From NCBI GenBank assembly GCA_004555655.1, contig SFHJ01000006.1, forward strand, positions 1-64,000: a stretch of 64,000 bases of DNA, given 5' to 3'. How positions within the stretch are numbered: the stretch's first letter is position 1; each line of letters opens with the position of its first letter. The position numbers and the translations under genes are program-made. Shown here in pieces: positions 33,786 through 43,109 of the stretch. A model generated the notes under the pieces. That model searched no databases, was not told the origin of the DNA, and saw only the letters and a list, made by a program, of their open reading frames with translations. Source of the DNA: Clostridiales bacterium. Lineage in GTDB: Bacteria; Bacillota; Clostridia; Oscillospirales; Oscillospiraceae.

Positions 33786-34864
33786 GCGGGAGGTTTGAAG
33801 CGCCGCGCAAAAAACGCCGTCTGTCGCGCCGGGCTGTTATCTGGCTCTGCGCGGCGCTGGCGAGCGCAGTTCTGGCCGGCGTCTGCTTTGGCAGGCTTCA
33901 CAGCGTGTCGACGTGCCTGTATTCCCAGCAGGCGGCCGAACGCTGGCGCGGCGGCAGCGATATGCGCTTTGCGCAGGTGAGTGTGTTTCTGCCCGTGGGC
34001 GGTGAGACAGATGTGCAGGCAGTCGAGACGTTCCATGAGAGCATCGAACAGGCCATGCAGGAGGTGTCGCTGGAAGCGCCCGAGGGCGGAAGCCTGTATG
34101 TGGACGCGTACTCCGGCAGTACACAGCTGAGCGTCTCCACCGGGCATGGCTCGGCGAACGTTAAGACCCTCGGTGTGGGCGGAGATTTCTTTACGTTCCA
34201 TCCGCTGCGTCTGCGCGCGGGCAGCTATCTGACGGCGGACGACTACATGGCCGACCGTGTGGTGCTCGACGAGGCGCTGGCGTGGACGCTGTTCGGCAGC
34301 TACGATGTGGCAGGCCAGCAGGTCATGATCGGCGAGCGGCCGTATCTCGTGGCCGGCGTGGTGCAGCGCGAGGACGACTATGCCAGCCGGAAGGCCTACG
34401 GCAAGGACGCAGGCATGTTCATGAGCTATGACGCGCTGAACCGCATCTCCGAGACAAAGATCGACTGCTACGAGGTGGTCATGGCCGACCCCATCACGGG
34501 CTACGCCAGATCAGTGGTGGAAAAGAGCTTTTCGCCGGACGTGAATCTGGTGGTGGAGAACTCGGCGCGCTACAAGCTGACGAGCCTTGTGAAGGTGCTG
34601 GGCGATTTCGGTGAGCGGTCGATGCAGACGCGCGCGGTCATTCTGCCGTACTGGGAGAACGCCGCGCGGCTGACCGAGGATCATGCGGCGCTGGCGCTGC
34701 TGCTTGGCGTGCTGTTTGCATTGTGCCCCGCGGGCGTGGCGGGCTATTGGGCTGTGCACTGGCTGAGGAAGGGCTTCGGCAGGCTGCGCGAGACGATCCC
34801 CGCCGCGATCGAGAAAAAAGTCGAGGCAAAAAAAGAAAAGAACTATGTCCGCACGGGCATATGA
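33782..34864 (+). CDS. MacB-type periplasmic-core-domain membrane protein
   Basis: The 360-residue protein has a first helix (about 20-40), a 250-residue extracellular part that resembles the MacB_PCD domain (for example 'VGGDFFTFHPLRLRAGSYLT' at about 137 and 'DRVVLDEALAWTLFG'), and a second helix at about 300-322. It lacks the four-helix FtsX domain of complete MacB permeases. No partner ATPase is nearby. It probably acts with the HlyD-type protein encoded just before it. Function is unknown. Confidence 0.7.
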   Translation: MSGRFEAPRKKRRLSRRAVIWLCAALASAVLAGVCFGRLHSVSTCLYSQQAAERWRGGSDMRFAQVSVFLPVGGETDVQAVETFHESIEQAMQEVSLEAPEGGSLYVDAYSGSTQLSVSTGHGSANVKTLGVGGDFFTFHPLRLRAGSYLTADDYMADRVVLDEALAWTLFGSYDVAGQQVMIGERPYLVAGVVQREDDYASRKAYGKDAGMFMSYDALNRISETKIDCYEVVMADPITGYARSVVEKSFSPDVNLVVENSARYKLTSLVKVLGDFGERSMQTRAVILPYWENAARLTEDHAALALLLGVLFALCPAGVAGYWAVHWLRKGFGRLRETIPAAIEKKVEAKKEKNYVRTGI

Positions 34865-34867
34865 GAA

Positions 34868-34896
34868 AAATCCTCCCGCATCCCGCGGGAGGATTT
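34868..34896. terminator. Bidirectional terminator
   Basis: A perfect 12-bp stem (AAATCCTCCCGC, 34868-34879, with 34885-34896) and T runs on both strands separate the transport operon from the convergent LacI gene. Confidence 0.88.
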
Positions 34897-34908
34897 TTTG
34901 CGCCCTTT

Positions 34909-35922
34909 TTACAGAGGAGGGCCGGGGCGCGCGGTGCTCTCGCGCGCGATGAGCTGCACGGGCAGGCGGCAGACGGGCTCGACCGGCTCGCCGGATTGCA
35001 GCTGCGCGATGCGCTTCAGCGCCAGCGCGGCCCGCGCGCGGCTGTCCTGCCGGACGCTGGTGAGCGCGGGATATACGCGCGTACACGCGGGCGTGTCGTC
35101 AAAGCCCGCGACGGAAACCTCCTGCGGCACGCGCACGCCGTGCGCCGGGAGGAACCGCATGAGCTCCAGCGCGTACACGTCCGACACGGCGAACACGGCG
35201 CTGTAGGCGCGCAGCGCGGAAAGGTGCGCTTCGTAATACGAAAGCCGCTCACGCGCGTCCATGGGAATCTGCCAGAAGTCCGCGCCGGGGCCGAAGCCCG
35301 CGGCAAAGCCCTTTCTTCTGGCGTGGTCGACGTGCTCGTCGTTGTCCGCGATGCAAAGCGCCCGCCTGTGGCCCAGGCTGCGGAAGTGCCTGCCCACCTG
35401 CCGCCCGCCGTCAAAATCGTCGAGGCCGATCGAGCAGCTGCCCGGCGGCATGTCGCCCGCCGCATCATAGGCCACAAGGCCGATGCGCATGTTTTCACGC
35501 AGGCGCGCATAGTCCTGCCGGCAAAAGCCGATGAGCACCAGCGCCTCCATGTTCCACATCGAGGCGAACGCGATGAGATCGTCGGGCTGCCGGACGGTCT
35601 TGACCATCATGAACTTACCCGCGCGGTCGATCTGACGTGACAGTTCGCTTAACGCGCTTGCGATAAAGTCGTCGGCCAGCGGTTTTCCCTCGTATTTTTC
35701 GTGGTCGTACACGGCCACGCCGATGATCCCGGAGCTGTTCTGCGCCAGCAGAATGCCCGCCATGTTGGGGATATACCGCCGCTGCTCCAGAAGCTGCTGG
35801 ACGCGGCGGGCCGTCGCGTCCGAGACCTTGCCGGTCTTGCCGTGGATGACGTTAGAGACGGTGGCTGTGCTGAGGCCCAACTCCTCTGCGATGTCGCGGA
35901 TGCGCACACGCGGCTCGTTCAT
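34909..35922 (-). CDS. LacI-family transcriptional regulator
   Basis: The 337-residue protein has an N-terminal LacI HTH (IRDIAEELGLSTATVSNVIHGKTGKVSDAT, about 8-37, with hinge helix NMAGILLAQNSS) and a periplasmic-binding-protein-like sensor domain (about 60-330, e.g. VSVAGFDDTPACTRVYPALTSVRQ). The start at 35922 follows AGGGAGGA. It is divergent from the 36086 operon with about 160 bp between them and convergent with the transport operon. Either could be its target; no operator palindrome was obvious to me. Confidence 0.9.
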   Translation of the reverse strand: MNEPRVRIRDIAEELGLSTATVSNVIHGKTGKVSDATARRVQQLLEQRRYIPNMAGILLAQNSSGIIGVAVYDHEKYEGKPLADDFIASALSELSRQIDRAGKFMMVKTVRQPDDLIAFASMWNMEALVLIGFCRQDYARLRENMRIGLVAYDAAGDMPPGSCSIGLDDFDGGRQVGRHFRSLGHRRALCIADNDEHVDHARRKGFAAGFGPGADFWQIPMDARERLSYYEAHLSALRAYSAVFAVSDVYALELMRFLPAHGVRVPQEVSVAGFDDTPACTRVYPALTSVRQDSRARAALALKRIAQLQSGEPVEPVCRLPVQLIARESTARPGPPL

Positions 35923-36015
35923 ACGTTCCTCCCTCGCTTTCTTCCTTGAGCGTAGCACGAAGCGCGTGTGGCTGCAAGCGAAAAGTTTCGCGGCGGACGC
36001 AGATTTTTGTGCAAA

Positions 36016-36037
36016 ATCCGCGTATGCGTGGTAGAAT
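36016..36037 (+). promoter_or_regulatory. Probable promoter of the three-gene operon at 36086
   Basis: A TAGAAT -10 box (36032-36037) is preceded by TGG, an extended -10. The -35 region is weak (TTGTGC at 19 bp). The transcript would begin about 40 nt before the start codon at 36086. Confidence 0.5.
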
Positions 36038-36085
36038 AGGAAAAAACTACCGCCGGTGGAGCGATACCGGCAGACGAGGTGGCGT

Positions 36086-39000
36086 ATGCAGAGAGCTTGC
36101 ATCAACAACGAAACGCTGGCCGCGCGCGCATCGCGGATGGCCGGGGAGAACGCATTGCTGCGCGCCGTGCTGGATGACGGCGTGGCCATGGCGGCGCTTG
36201 CGTCCATCCCGGGTCACGCGTCGGACGCGTGCCGGAAGACACTGGAGGCGATGCGCGGCGTGCTTGGCCTGCCGGCGCAGACTGACGGCACGGCCTGGCT
36301 GCGCGCGCTCTATGAGCGCCTGACCGAGCGCATGTTCCCGCTGCCCGATATGCCGCGGCCTGTGCTGTCGGTGCAGGAAACGGCGTATCTGGCGGCGCTT
36401 GAGTGCGTGCTGGAGCAAAACTGCGGCGCATTTGACCCGCTGACGGACCTCATCGCGCTTTCGCCCGGCGAATGTGAAAACAGCCGCGTGGCGCAGGAAT
36501 ACCGCCTGTTTTCCCGCGCCTGCGCTGAGAGCCACTACATCGCGCTCATGCGTATCGGCCGCGAGGTGCAGCCGTTTGACCCGGCCAGCCACACCATCGG
36601 TGTGCACAACGTCGCCGTGCACACGGCGCTTCTGGCGTCCAAGGCGGGCATCCCGGTCGATCTGCCGCTTGTGAGCGCCGCCGCACTGGGCCACGACATC
36701 GGCAAATTCGGCTGCCGCGGTGCCGACGCCCGGCGCATCCCGTATCTGCACTACTACTACACCTGGCAGTGGTTCAATGAGAACCACATGCCCGAGACCG
36801 GCCATGTGTCGGCCAACCACTCGACATGGGATCTGGAATTTGAGAATCTGCCGGTGGAATCGCTGCTGCTCATCTACGCTGATTTCCGCGTGCGCGGCGC
36901 ACGCGAGCAGGACGGGCGCGAGCATGTGCGCATCTATTCGCTCGCCGAGGCGTATGCGATCATCTTCTCCAAGCTCAGCGACATGACCGAGCAGAAGCAG
37001 GCGCGCTACCGGAGCGTGTATGAGAAGCTGCATGATTTTGAGTGCATGCTCGTGAGCCGGGGCGTTCCGACCGATCTTTCGTGCGACGAACTGCTGCCTG
37101 CCGACGAGACGGACGCGTCGCTTATGACGGCGGAGCAGGCGCTGCAGGCCATTTGCAGCATGACGCTCTCGGGCAGCATCCGCCTGATGCGCACGGTGAG
37201 CACGGACCAGTCGCTCGAGCAGCTTCTGGAGCAGGCCAAGGGCGAAAAAAACCTGCAGCGCATCCGGACGTATCTTCTGCTGCTGCAGGAGTATAATACC
37301 TACATGACGCGCGCGAACAAGCGCAAGACGCTGGTTCTGCTGTATGAGCTTCTCATGCACCCCGACGGCGACGTGCGCCGTACTGCCGGACAGATCATGG
37401 GCAAAATTCTGGCCAACAGCGGCCCGAAGTACCGCAAGGAGCGGCCCGCGTCGGCGAAGGCCGGCGAGATCACGCCCGCGATGAGCGCGCTGCTGCTCGA
37501 CGCGCTGCAGCTGTGGAAGCAGTATATCGGCCTCTGCCTGCACCCCGACCGGAAAATCGCGCCCAAGCACGCCATGCGCATCTCCAACTCGCTCAAGACC
37601 ATCTGCGAGTCGCTGTTTCAAAGCTGCGAGCCGTCGCAGACGCAGGAGCTTTTGCAGCCGCTCGTGGCCGCGCTTTTGTACGAGGATGATGCCGACAGCT
37701 TCGTATTGGCGGACGCGCTGTGCCATGTGCCGACCACGGCGATCACGGACGGGGACGTGCAGGCGCTTCTGGCAAAGCTCGAGGTGCTTCTGCACGGCGG
37801 CGAGGTGCGGCTGCAGATGATCGTGCTGAGCCTGCTGCTGCGGCTAAAGAAGCAGCGGCCGGAGCTGGCGGACGAGGCCATGCGCATTGCGCGCGGCTAT
37901 ACGCCGGAGGCGGGCGAGCACTGCGACGCGCTGTGCTTCGCAAAAGGGCGCGTGCTGGACGAGCCCTTTGCGCCGCTCGGCGCGCAGCAGTCGTCGCGCA
38001 TGCACCTGTCCAATCTGAAAAACGCCGTACACTGGACGGTGAAGCTCGCGCAGATCCAGATGCTCTGCCGCAGCGCCGAGCAGAACCCGGCGGCACTGTT
38101 CCACACGGCGATGCACCTGTCGAACCTTCTGTCGGTGAGCGAACACCTGCCCGTGCGCGAAGCGGCGGGCGAACACCTGCTTAAACTTGCGCCGCGGCTG
38201 AGCGTCGACCAGGTCAACGAAATTTCCATCGACCTCATGCGCGAGCTTGAGACGGGTCAGGAGCAGATTTCGCGCTTCATTCCGCCGTATCTCGGCAGGC
38301 TCATGTGCCTGCTGCCCGACAAGGAGCTGCGCGAGACGGTGGACTATCTGGAAAATCTGGCGCGCGGGGCCTCGGTGCGCCCGGCGCAGGTGGCGCTGCA
38401 CACGCTGGGCGAGGCGCTTTGCGCCCTGCCCGACGGCGCGCGCGAGATCGCCGGCCGGATGCTGGGCATCCTCATGACCGGCATCAGCCACTACGAGCCC
38501 GCCGTACACCAGACGGCGCTGTGTGTGCTCTGCCGCGATGTGTTTGGCCTGGACCGCATCAGCCTTGCGCGCAGGCACGACATGTTCGTGCACCTGCACA
38601 AAAAGCTGCTGACCATTCTCTGCGAGCCGCACGGCGGTCAGCTGACGTTCTTTAACTGCGCGGCGATGCTCAACCACCTCTACCGCTACATCGTCCGCTC
38701 CGAGGTCGCGCTGGGCCCGTTCCGCTTCCCGGCGGAAAAGCCGGTGGCGTTTTTCCCCGGCACGTTCGATCCGTTTTCAAACGGCCACAAGCAGATCGTC
38801 CAGCAGATCCGGGCCCGGGGCTTTGAGGTCTATCTGGCTGTGGACGAGTTCTCGTGGAGCAAAAAGACGCTGCCGAAGCTGCTCCGGCGGCAGATCGTGG
38901 ATATCTCGGTGGCCGATCAGGCGGATACCTACCTCTTCCCGGACGATATCCCCATCAACATTGCAAATCCTGCCGACCTTGCAAGGCTTGAAACACTGCT

Positions 39001-40783
39001 GCCGGGGCGGGAGGTGTATCTCGTGGCGGGCAGCGACGTCATCCGAAACGCCTCGGCCTACCACACGTCCATGCACGGCAGCGCGGCGGACTACAACCAC
39101 ATCATCTTCTGCCGCAACGAGACCGGCGAGGCGGCGCAGCGGCTGAAAACCCTCATCCGGGGCAAGCTGCTGCTGCTCACGCTTCCGCCGTTCTACGAGA
39201 CCGTGAGCTCCACGCGCATCCGCGAATCCATCGACCGCAAGCTCGATATCTCCATGCTGGTCGACCCCGTGGTGCAGAGCTTCGTATATGAAAACGGACT
39301 CTATGTCCGCGCGCCGGAGCACAAGAACGTGCTGCAGCAGCAGGAGCTGTTCTACCGCCGCTGCTGCGCGCCGGCGCCCGAGCTGCCCGAGGCACTGAAC
39401 CGGCTGCTGCGGGGCAAATCTGCGCCTCTGGCGGTCGGGCTGTACGCGAGACCGGAGCTGCTGGTCGGCTGGATCGTGGGACACACCATCGTGGTCGACG
39501 AGCTGTACGACGCGCTCGGCTCAATCGAGGCGGCGAGCTACGTGCGCCAGCGCACATCGGGCAGAATCCTGATTGTCGACGCGCTGCGCTGCGAATCCGA
39601 CGCGCGCGAGCAGACGTGCCGGATGCTGCTCAACGAGCTGCTGGCGCGGAGCCTTGAGGGCGGCCACACGTATGCCATTTGCCGGTGTGAGCCGTCGGAC
39701 GAGGCGCTGCGCCGGGCGCTTGAGCAGCTGGGCTTTGTCACGGCCGGGCCGCACGGGCAGATCTGGTTTGTCGACATGCGCTCGCCCGTCATGCTGCTGC
39801 AGGACGTGATGCTGACCATCAAGGCCCCGCACCACGATTCGCCCGCCGTGAAAGCTGCGGTCGCGCAGACAAGGCCGCGGCTGCGCCGGGCGCTGAACGG
39901 CATGTTCCCCGGAAAGCTGCTGCTGGCGTTTGACACCGAGATGCTCAATCAGGCGCTGGTCGAGCGCATCGAGGCCATCAACGGCGTGCAGGACGTGCCG
40001 CCCGGCGTGCGGCGGCTGGGGCCGTATATGTGCGTGCCGTACGGCAAAATTTTCTCCGACGAAATCGTGCCCAACACCGTTACCAAGACGCTGCACGTGG
40101 AAAAATGCTTCAAGGCCGACCTGCGCAGCTTTGAGATTCAGGAATACCCCGGCTATTCGCGGCTGCCGAATCAGGTGCGCACGCTCAAATCCTTTGACAG
40201 GCCTGTGCTGCTGGTCGACGATCTGCTGCACAAGGGCTACCGCATCGAAAAGCTCGACAAGGTTCTGCGCGCGGCCAATCTGCAGACGGAAAAAATCATC
40301 GTGGCCGTCATGTCCGGCTATGGCCGGGACCTCATGCGCGTCCAGTCGCGGCAGGCCGAGTGCGAGTATTTCATCCCGAACCTGCACTACTGGGTCACAG
40401 AGAGCCTTCTGTATCCGTTTTTGGGCGGCGACAGTGTGGCCGGCCGCAGCACGCAGGAGCATATGCTGCCGTCGGTGAACCTGATTTTGCCCTACGACTA
40501 CCCGAATTACTTCTCCGACGCGCCCGAAGAGAGCGTGCGAGCGCTCTCACGCACGGCGCTTGAGAACGCGAAGACGATCATGAGCGTGCTTGAGCAGGAG
40601 CATCAGCGTGTGTTCAGTACGGCGCTGAGCATCCGCCGCCTCGGCGAGGCGCTGCAGCAGCCGCGTCTGCCCGACAAGGGCACGTGCATGCGCTATGACT
40701 TCGGCCTTCCCGCGTCGGCGTATCTGGAGGAAGATCTGGCGCAGATTGATAAGATCTGCCGCAAGGAGGCGAAACCGCAATGA
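36086..40783 (+). CDS. Giant fusion: HD domain, helical repeats, NadD-like nucleotidyltransferase, GNAT-like and PRTase-like domains
   Basis: The 1565-residue protein starts at ATG 36086 after GAGGTGG. Residues 165-270 form an HD hydrolase-like domain (H203-D204 in GHDIGKFG, later Asp266). Residues of about 380-870 are alpha-helical, HEAT/ARM-like. Residues of about 886-1075 form a nucleotidyltransferase with GTFDPFSNGH and SSTRIRES, both active-site motifs of NadD/CoaD enzymes, intact. Residues of about 1115-1235 look like a GNAT acetyltransferase. Residues of about 1300-1450 resemble a phosphoribosyltransferase with PRPP-type loop VLLVDDLLHKG (about 1374). It overlaps the next gene by ATGA. 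I know no described pathway for this combination. A role in NAD or another nucleotide-linked cofactor is inferred. Confidence 0.8.
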   Translation: MQRACINNETLAARASRMAGENALLRAVLDDGVAMAALASIPGHASDACRKTLEAMRGVLGLPAQTDGTAWLRALYERLTERMFPLPDMPRPVLSVQETAYLAALECVLEQNCGAFDPLTDLIALSPGECENSRVAQEYRLFSRACAESHYIALMRIGREVQPFDPASHTIGVHNVAVHTALLASKAGIPVDLPLVSAAALGHDIGKFGCRGADARRIPYLHYYYTWQWFNENHMPETGHVSANHSTWDLEFENLPVESLLLIYADFRVRGAREQDGREHVRIYSLAEAYAIIFSKLSDMTEQKQARYRSVYEKLHDFECMLVSRGVPTDLSCDELLPADETDASLMTAEQALQAICSMTLSGSIRLMRTVSTDQSLEQLLEQAKGEKNLQRIRTYLLLLQEYNTYMTRANKRKTLVLLYELLMHPDGDVRRTAGQIMGKILANSGPKYRKERPASAKAGEITPAMSALLLDALQLWKQYIGLCLHPDRKIAPKHAMRISNSLKTICESLFQSCEPSQTQELLQPLVAALLYEDDADSFVLADALCHVPTTAITDGDVQALLAKLEVLLHGGEVRLQMIVLSLLLRLKKQRPELADEAMRIARGYTPEAGEHCDALCFAKGRVLDEPFAPLGAQQSSRMHLSNLKNAVHWTVKLAQIQMLCRSAEQNPAALFHTAMHLSNLLSVSEHLPVREAAGEHLLKLAPRLSVDQVNEISIDLMRELETGQEQISRFIPPYLGRLMCLLPDKELRETVDYLENLARGASVRPAQVALHTLGEALCALPDGAREIAGRMLGILMTGISHYEPAVHQTALCVLCRDVFGLDRISLARRHDMFVHLHKKLLTILCEPHGGQLTFFNCAAMLNHLYRYIVRSEVALGPFRFPAEKPVAFFPGTFDPFSNGHKQIVQQIRARGFEVYLAVDEFSWSKKTLPKLLRRQIVDISVADQADTYLFPDDIPINIANPADLARLETLLPGREVYLVAGSDVIRNASAYHTSMHGSAADYNHIIFCRNETGEAAQRLKTLIRGKLLLLTLPPFYETVSSTRIRESIDRKLDISMLVDPVVQSFVYENGLYVRAPEHKNVLQQQELFYRRCCAPAPELPEALNRLLRGKSAPLAVGLYARPELLVGWIVGHTIVVDELYDALGSIEAASYVRQRTSGRILIVDALRCESDAREQTCRMLLNELLARSLEGGHTYAICRCEPSDEALRRALEQLGFVTAGPHGQIWFVDMRSPVMLLQDVMLTIKAPHHDSPAVKAAVAQTRPRLRRALNGMFPGKLLLAFDTEMLNQALVERIEAINGVQDVPPGVRRLGPYMCVPYGKIFSDEIVPNTVTKTLHVEKCFKADLRSFEIQEYPGYSRLPNQVRTLKSFDRPVLLVDDLLHKGYRIEKLDKVLRAANLQTEKIIVAVMSGYGRDLMRVQSRQAECEYFIPNLHYWVTESLLYPFLGGDSVAGRSTQEHMLPSVNLILPYDYPNYFSDAPEESVRALSRTALENAKTIMSVLEQEHQRVFSTALSIRRLGEALQQPRLPDKGTCMRYDFGLPASAYLEEDLAQIDKICRKEAKPQ

Positions 40784-42021
40784 TCTGCAGACGCTGGAAC
40801 GATTTTTGCCTGTGTGCCGCGCACGAAGAGGATTTCCCGGCGGACGCGCAGGCGGTGTGCGCGCCGTTTGCCCCGCTTGTCTTTCTCGTGCGGCGCAGGG
40901 CGGAAACGAGCCGCGGCATGTTTGCCATCCGCTCGCTTGAAGAGCTCTTTGAGCAGGAAAGCGTGGACTGCCTGCGGCCGTGCCGGGCCGGCGCACCCGG
41001 TTCCGTGCGCGAACTGGCGGCATTTGTGGCCGGGCACGGCGCGACGGTTTTGAATCTGGAGTTTCAAAATGCGCTTTGCTATCTGCGCGCGCATTTTGCC
41101 GCAAACCGCACGGGCCTGCGCGTGACGCTGGTGGGCCTCGGCGATGTGGGCGGTACGGTGCTCACGGGGCTGAAGCTCCTCGGCCGTGAGCTGGCAGAGA
41201 TCAGAATTTTTGACCCCAACAGGGCGATGTGCGCCCGGTATGAGATGGAGCTCAACCAGGTGCTGCCCGACGCGGACGGGCGCGTGATGCCGCGCGTCAC
41301 GGTCTGCAGCGAGGAGGCGCTGTTCGACTGCGACCTGTTCCTTTTCACGGCCTCGCGCGGCGTGCCGGGGCTCGGCAGCGGCGTCAGGGACGTGCGCATG
41401 GCCCAGTACGAGGCCAACCGTGCCATGCTCGCGCACTATGCCCGCCTTGCGCGCACGGCGAGGTTCATGGGGCTTTTCTGCCAGATATCCGACCCGGTCG
41501 ACCATCTGTCGCGCTGCGTATTTTTGCAGAGCAACCGCGATGAGACGGGCGCTTTTGACGCGGCGGGCCTGCTGCCCGAGCAGGTGCAGGGCTTCGGCCT
41601 TGGCGTCATGGCTGCGCGCGCGGCGTATTACGCCGGAAAAGCGGGCGTGGACTTTCAAAATGGCCGTGTCTACGGCCCGCATGGTGAGGGGCTGATTGTC
41701 GCCAACAGCGCAGGCCGGGACTATGATGCGGCTGTCTCACAGCACCTGACGGAGCTTGCCAGAACAGCCAACCTGCGTGTGCGCGAGCTGGGCTTCAAGC
41801 CGTATCTTGCGCCGGGGCTGTCCTCGGCGGCCATCAGCATTCTGCGCCTTGCGCGCGGCCAGGCGCACCATGGCGCCGTGCCGCTGGCGGGCGCGTACTT
41901 CGGCTGCGTCAGCCGCATGACGCGGCAGGGACTCATGCTCTCGCGCGAAGAGATCTGTCCGCAGCTGATGGCGCGCATCGCCGGCGCGCACCGCGCGCTG
42001 CGCGAATTTGACTACCGATGA
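40780..42021 (+). CDS. Rossmann-fold dehydrogenase-like protein
   Basis: The 413-residue protein has a nucleotide-binding loop VTLVGLGDVGGTVLTGLKLL at about 115-134, an acidic end of beta-2 (IFDPN) and later segments resembling lactate/malate dehydrogenase-type enzymes (FTASRGVPG about 189-197; MGLFCQISDPVDHLSR about 230-245). About 110 residues with no clear match precede the Rossmann domain. It overlaps both neighbours by 4 bases, so its product is probably made in step with the giant fusion protein. Substrate unknown. A structural or sensing role for NAD(P) is also possible. Confidence 0.7.
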   Translation: MICRRWNDFCLCAAHEEDFPADAQAVCAPFAPLVFLVRRRAETSRGMFAIRSLEELFEQESVDCLRPCRAGAPGSVRELAAFVAGHGATVLNLEFQNALCYLRAHFAANRTGLRVTLVGLGDVGGTVLTGLKLLGRELAEIRIFDPNRAMCARYEMELNQVLPDADGRVMPRVTVCSEEALFDCDLFLFTASRGVPGLGSGVRDVRMAQYEANRAMLAHYARLARTARFMGLFCQISDPVDHLSRCVFLQSNRDETGAFDAAGLLPEQVQGFGLGVMAARAAYYAGKAGVDFQNGRVYGPHGEGLIVANSAGRDYDAAVSQHLTELARTANLRVRELGFKPYLAPGLSSAAISILRLARGQAHHGAVPLAGAYFGCVSRMTRQGLMLSREEICPQLMARIAGAHRALREFDYR

Positions 42022-43064
42022 GCGGGCTGTATCTTGTGCGCGTGGGAAGCGGCGCGCGTCTCACGCAGGCGCTGGAGAAGGCGCTCGGCGGCATGCAGGT
42101 TCAGGCGCTTGCGCCGGAGAGAATTGCGCAGGGCGCGGCGGGAAAGCGGCTCATCTTCGCCGTGGCGTTGGATGAATACGGCCCGGACGGGCAGTTTACA
42201 GCGCTGCTGCGCGCGCTGCGGCAGAATCCCGGCTGCCTTGCGGGCTGCTGCGGCGCGCTCATCGTCGACGGCGGCGGGGAGCTCTACACCAAGCAGGCCG
42301 CGCAGGAGCTGGCGCTCGCGGCCAATATGGCCGGCTGCGCGTTCATGGGAAAGCCGCTCGTCGAGGGAACGGCGTCGCTCTACAACCAGCACATTCTGGC
42401 AAAGCAGCTGAGCCTTGACTGGTATGAGACGTATGTGTATCAGATCGGAAGGCTCGCCGCGCGGCTGGCGTCGTTCACGCAGCCGAAGTTTGCCGCGCCG
42501 CGGCTTCTGATGCTGCACGCGTCAAGCAACCGCCGCTCCAATACTGTCTGGCTCGGCCGTGAGACGCTCGCGCGCCTGCCCGGCCGGATCACGACGCAGG
42601 AGATCTGCCTGCAGAACGGAGCGATATACGACTGCCGCGGCTGCTCGTACGACGCGTGCGCGCACTTTGCCGAGAGCAGCACCTGCTTCTACGGCGGCGC
42701 GCTGTCAGACGAGGTGCTGCCCGCCATCCGCGAAAGCGACGCGCTGCTGCTTCTGTGCCCGAACTACAACGACGCGGTGAGCGCAAATATCACGGCGCTT
42801 TTTAACCGGCTGACGAGCCTGCTTGTCAAGCAGGATTTGTTTGACAAGTACCTGTTCGGCATCGTCGTCTCGGGCTACTCGGGCAGCGACCTTGTAGCAA
42901 GACAGCTTCTGGGCGCGATGTGCCTGAACAAGACCGCGATGCTGCCGCCCAATTTCTGCCTCATGCAGACCGCGCACGACGCGGGTACGGCGCAGCACCT
43001 GCCCGGCGTGGACGGCGTGCTCGACGCCTTCGCGGCGCATATTCAAACCGTACTGCTGCAATAA
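42018..43064 (+). CDS. Flavodoxin-fold (NADPH-dependent FMN reductase-like) protein
   Basis: The 348-residue protein has a C-terminal half like NAD(P)H-dependent FMN reductases (LLMLHASSNRRSNTVWLG at about 160; LLLLCPNYNDAVSANITALFNRL around 243-265, a typical flavin-side loop). A Cys-rich stretch (CRGCSYDACAHFAESSTC, about 211-228) lies between. The N-terminal 150 residues are unassigned. It is the last gene of the operon. It probably carries out a flavin-linked redox step on the product of the upstream enzymes. Confidence 0.7.
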   Translation: MSGLYLVRVGSGARLTQALEKALGGMQVQALAPERIAQGAAGKRLIFAVALDEYGPDGQFTALLRALRQNPGCLAGCCGALIVDGGGELYTKQAAQELALAANMAGCAFMGKPLVEGTASLYNQHILAKQLSLDWYETYVYQIGRLAARLASFTQPKFAAPRLLMLHASSNRRSNTVWLGRETLARLPGRITTQEICLQNGAIYDCRGCSYDACAHFAESSTCFYGGALSDEVLPAIRESDALLLLCPNYNDAVSANITALFNRLTSLLVKQDLFDKYLFGIVVSGYSGSDLVARQLLGAMCLNKTAMLPPNFCLMQTAHDAGTAQHLPGVDGVLDAFAAHIQTVLLQ

Positions 43065-43096
43065 AGACGCGCCCACCGGCCGGTGGGCGCGTCTTT
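43063..43096. terminator. Bidirectional terminator
   Basis: A perfect palindrome (17-bp arms, AAAGACGCGCCCACCGG and its complement) starts at the stop codon of the 42018 gene and lies between convergent genes. T runs flank it on both strands. Confidence 0.85.
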
Positions 43097-43109
43097 GTAT
43101 AAACAGTGG

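Noticed and set aside
36056..36086. Earlier GTG start for the giant fusion protein
   Set aside because: GTG 36056 has no ribosome site; GAGGTGG lies at the right distance from ATG 36086.
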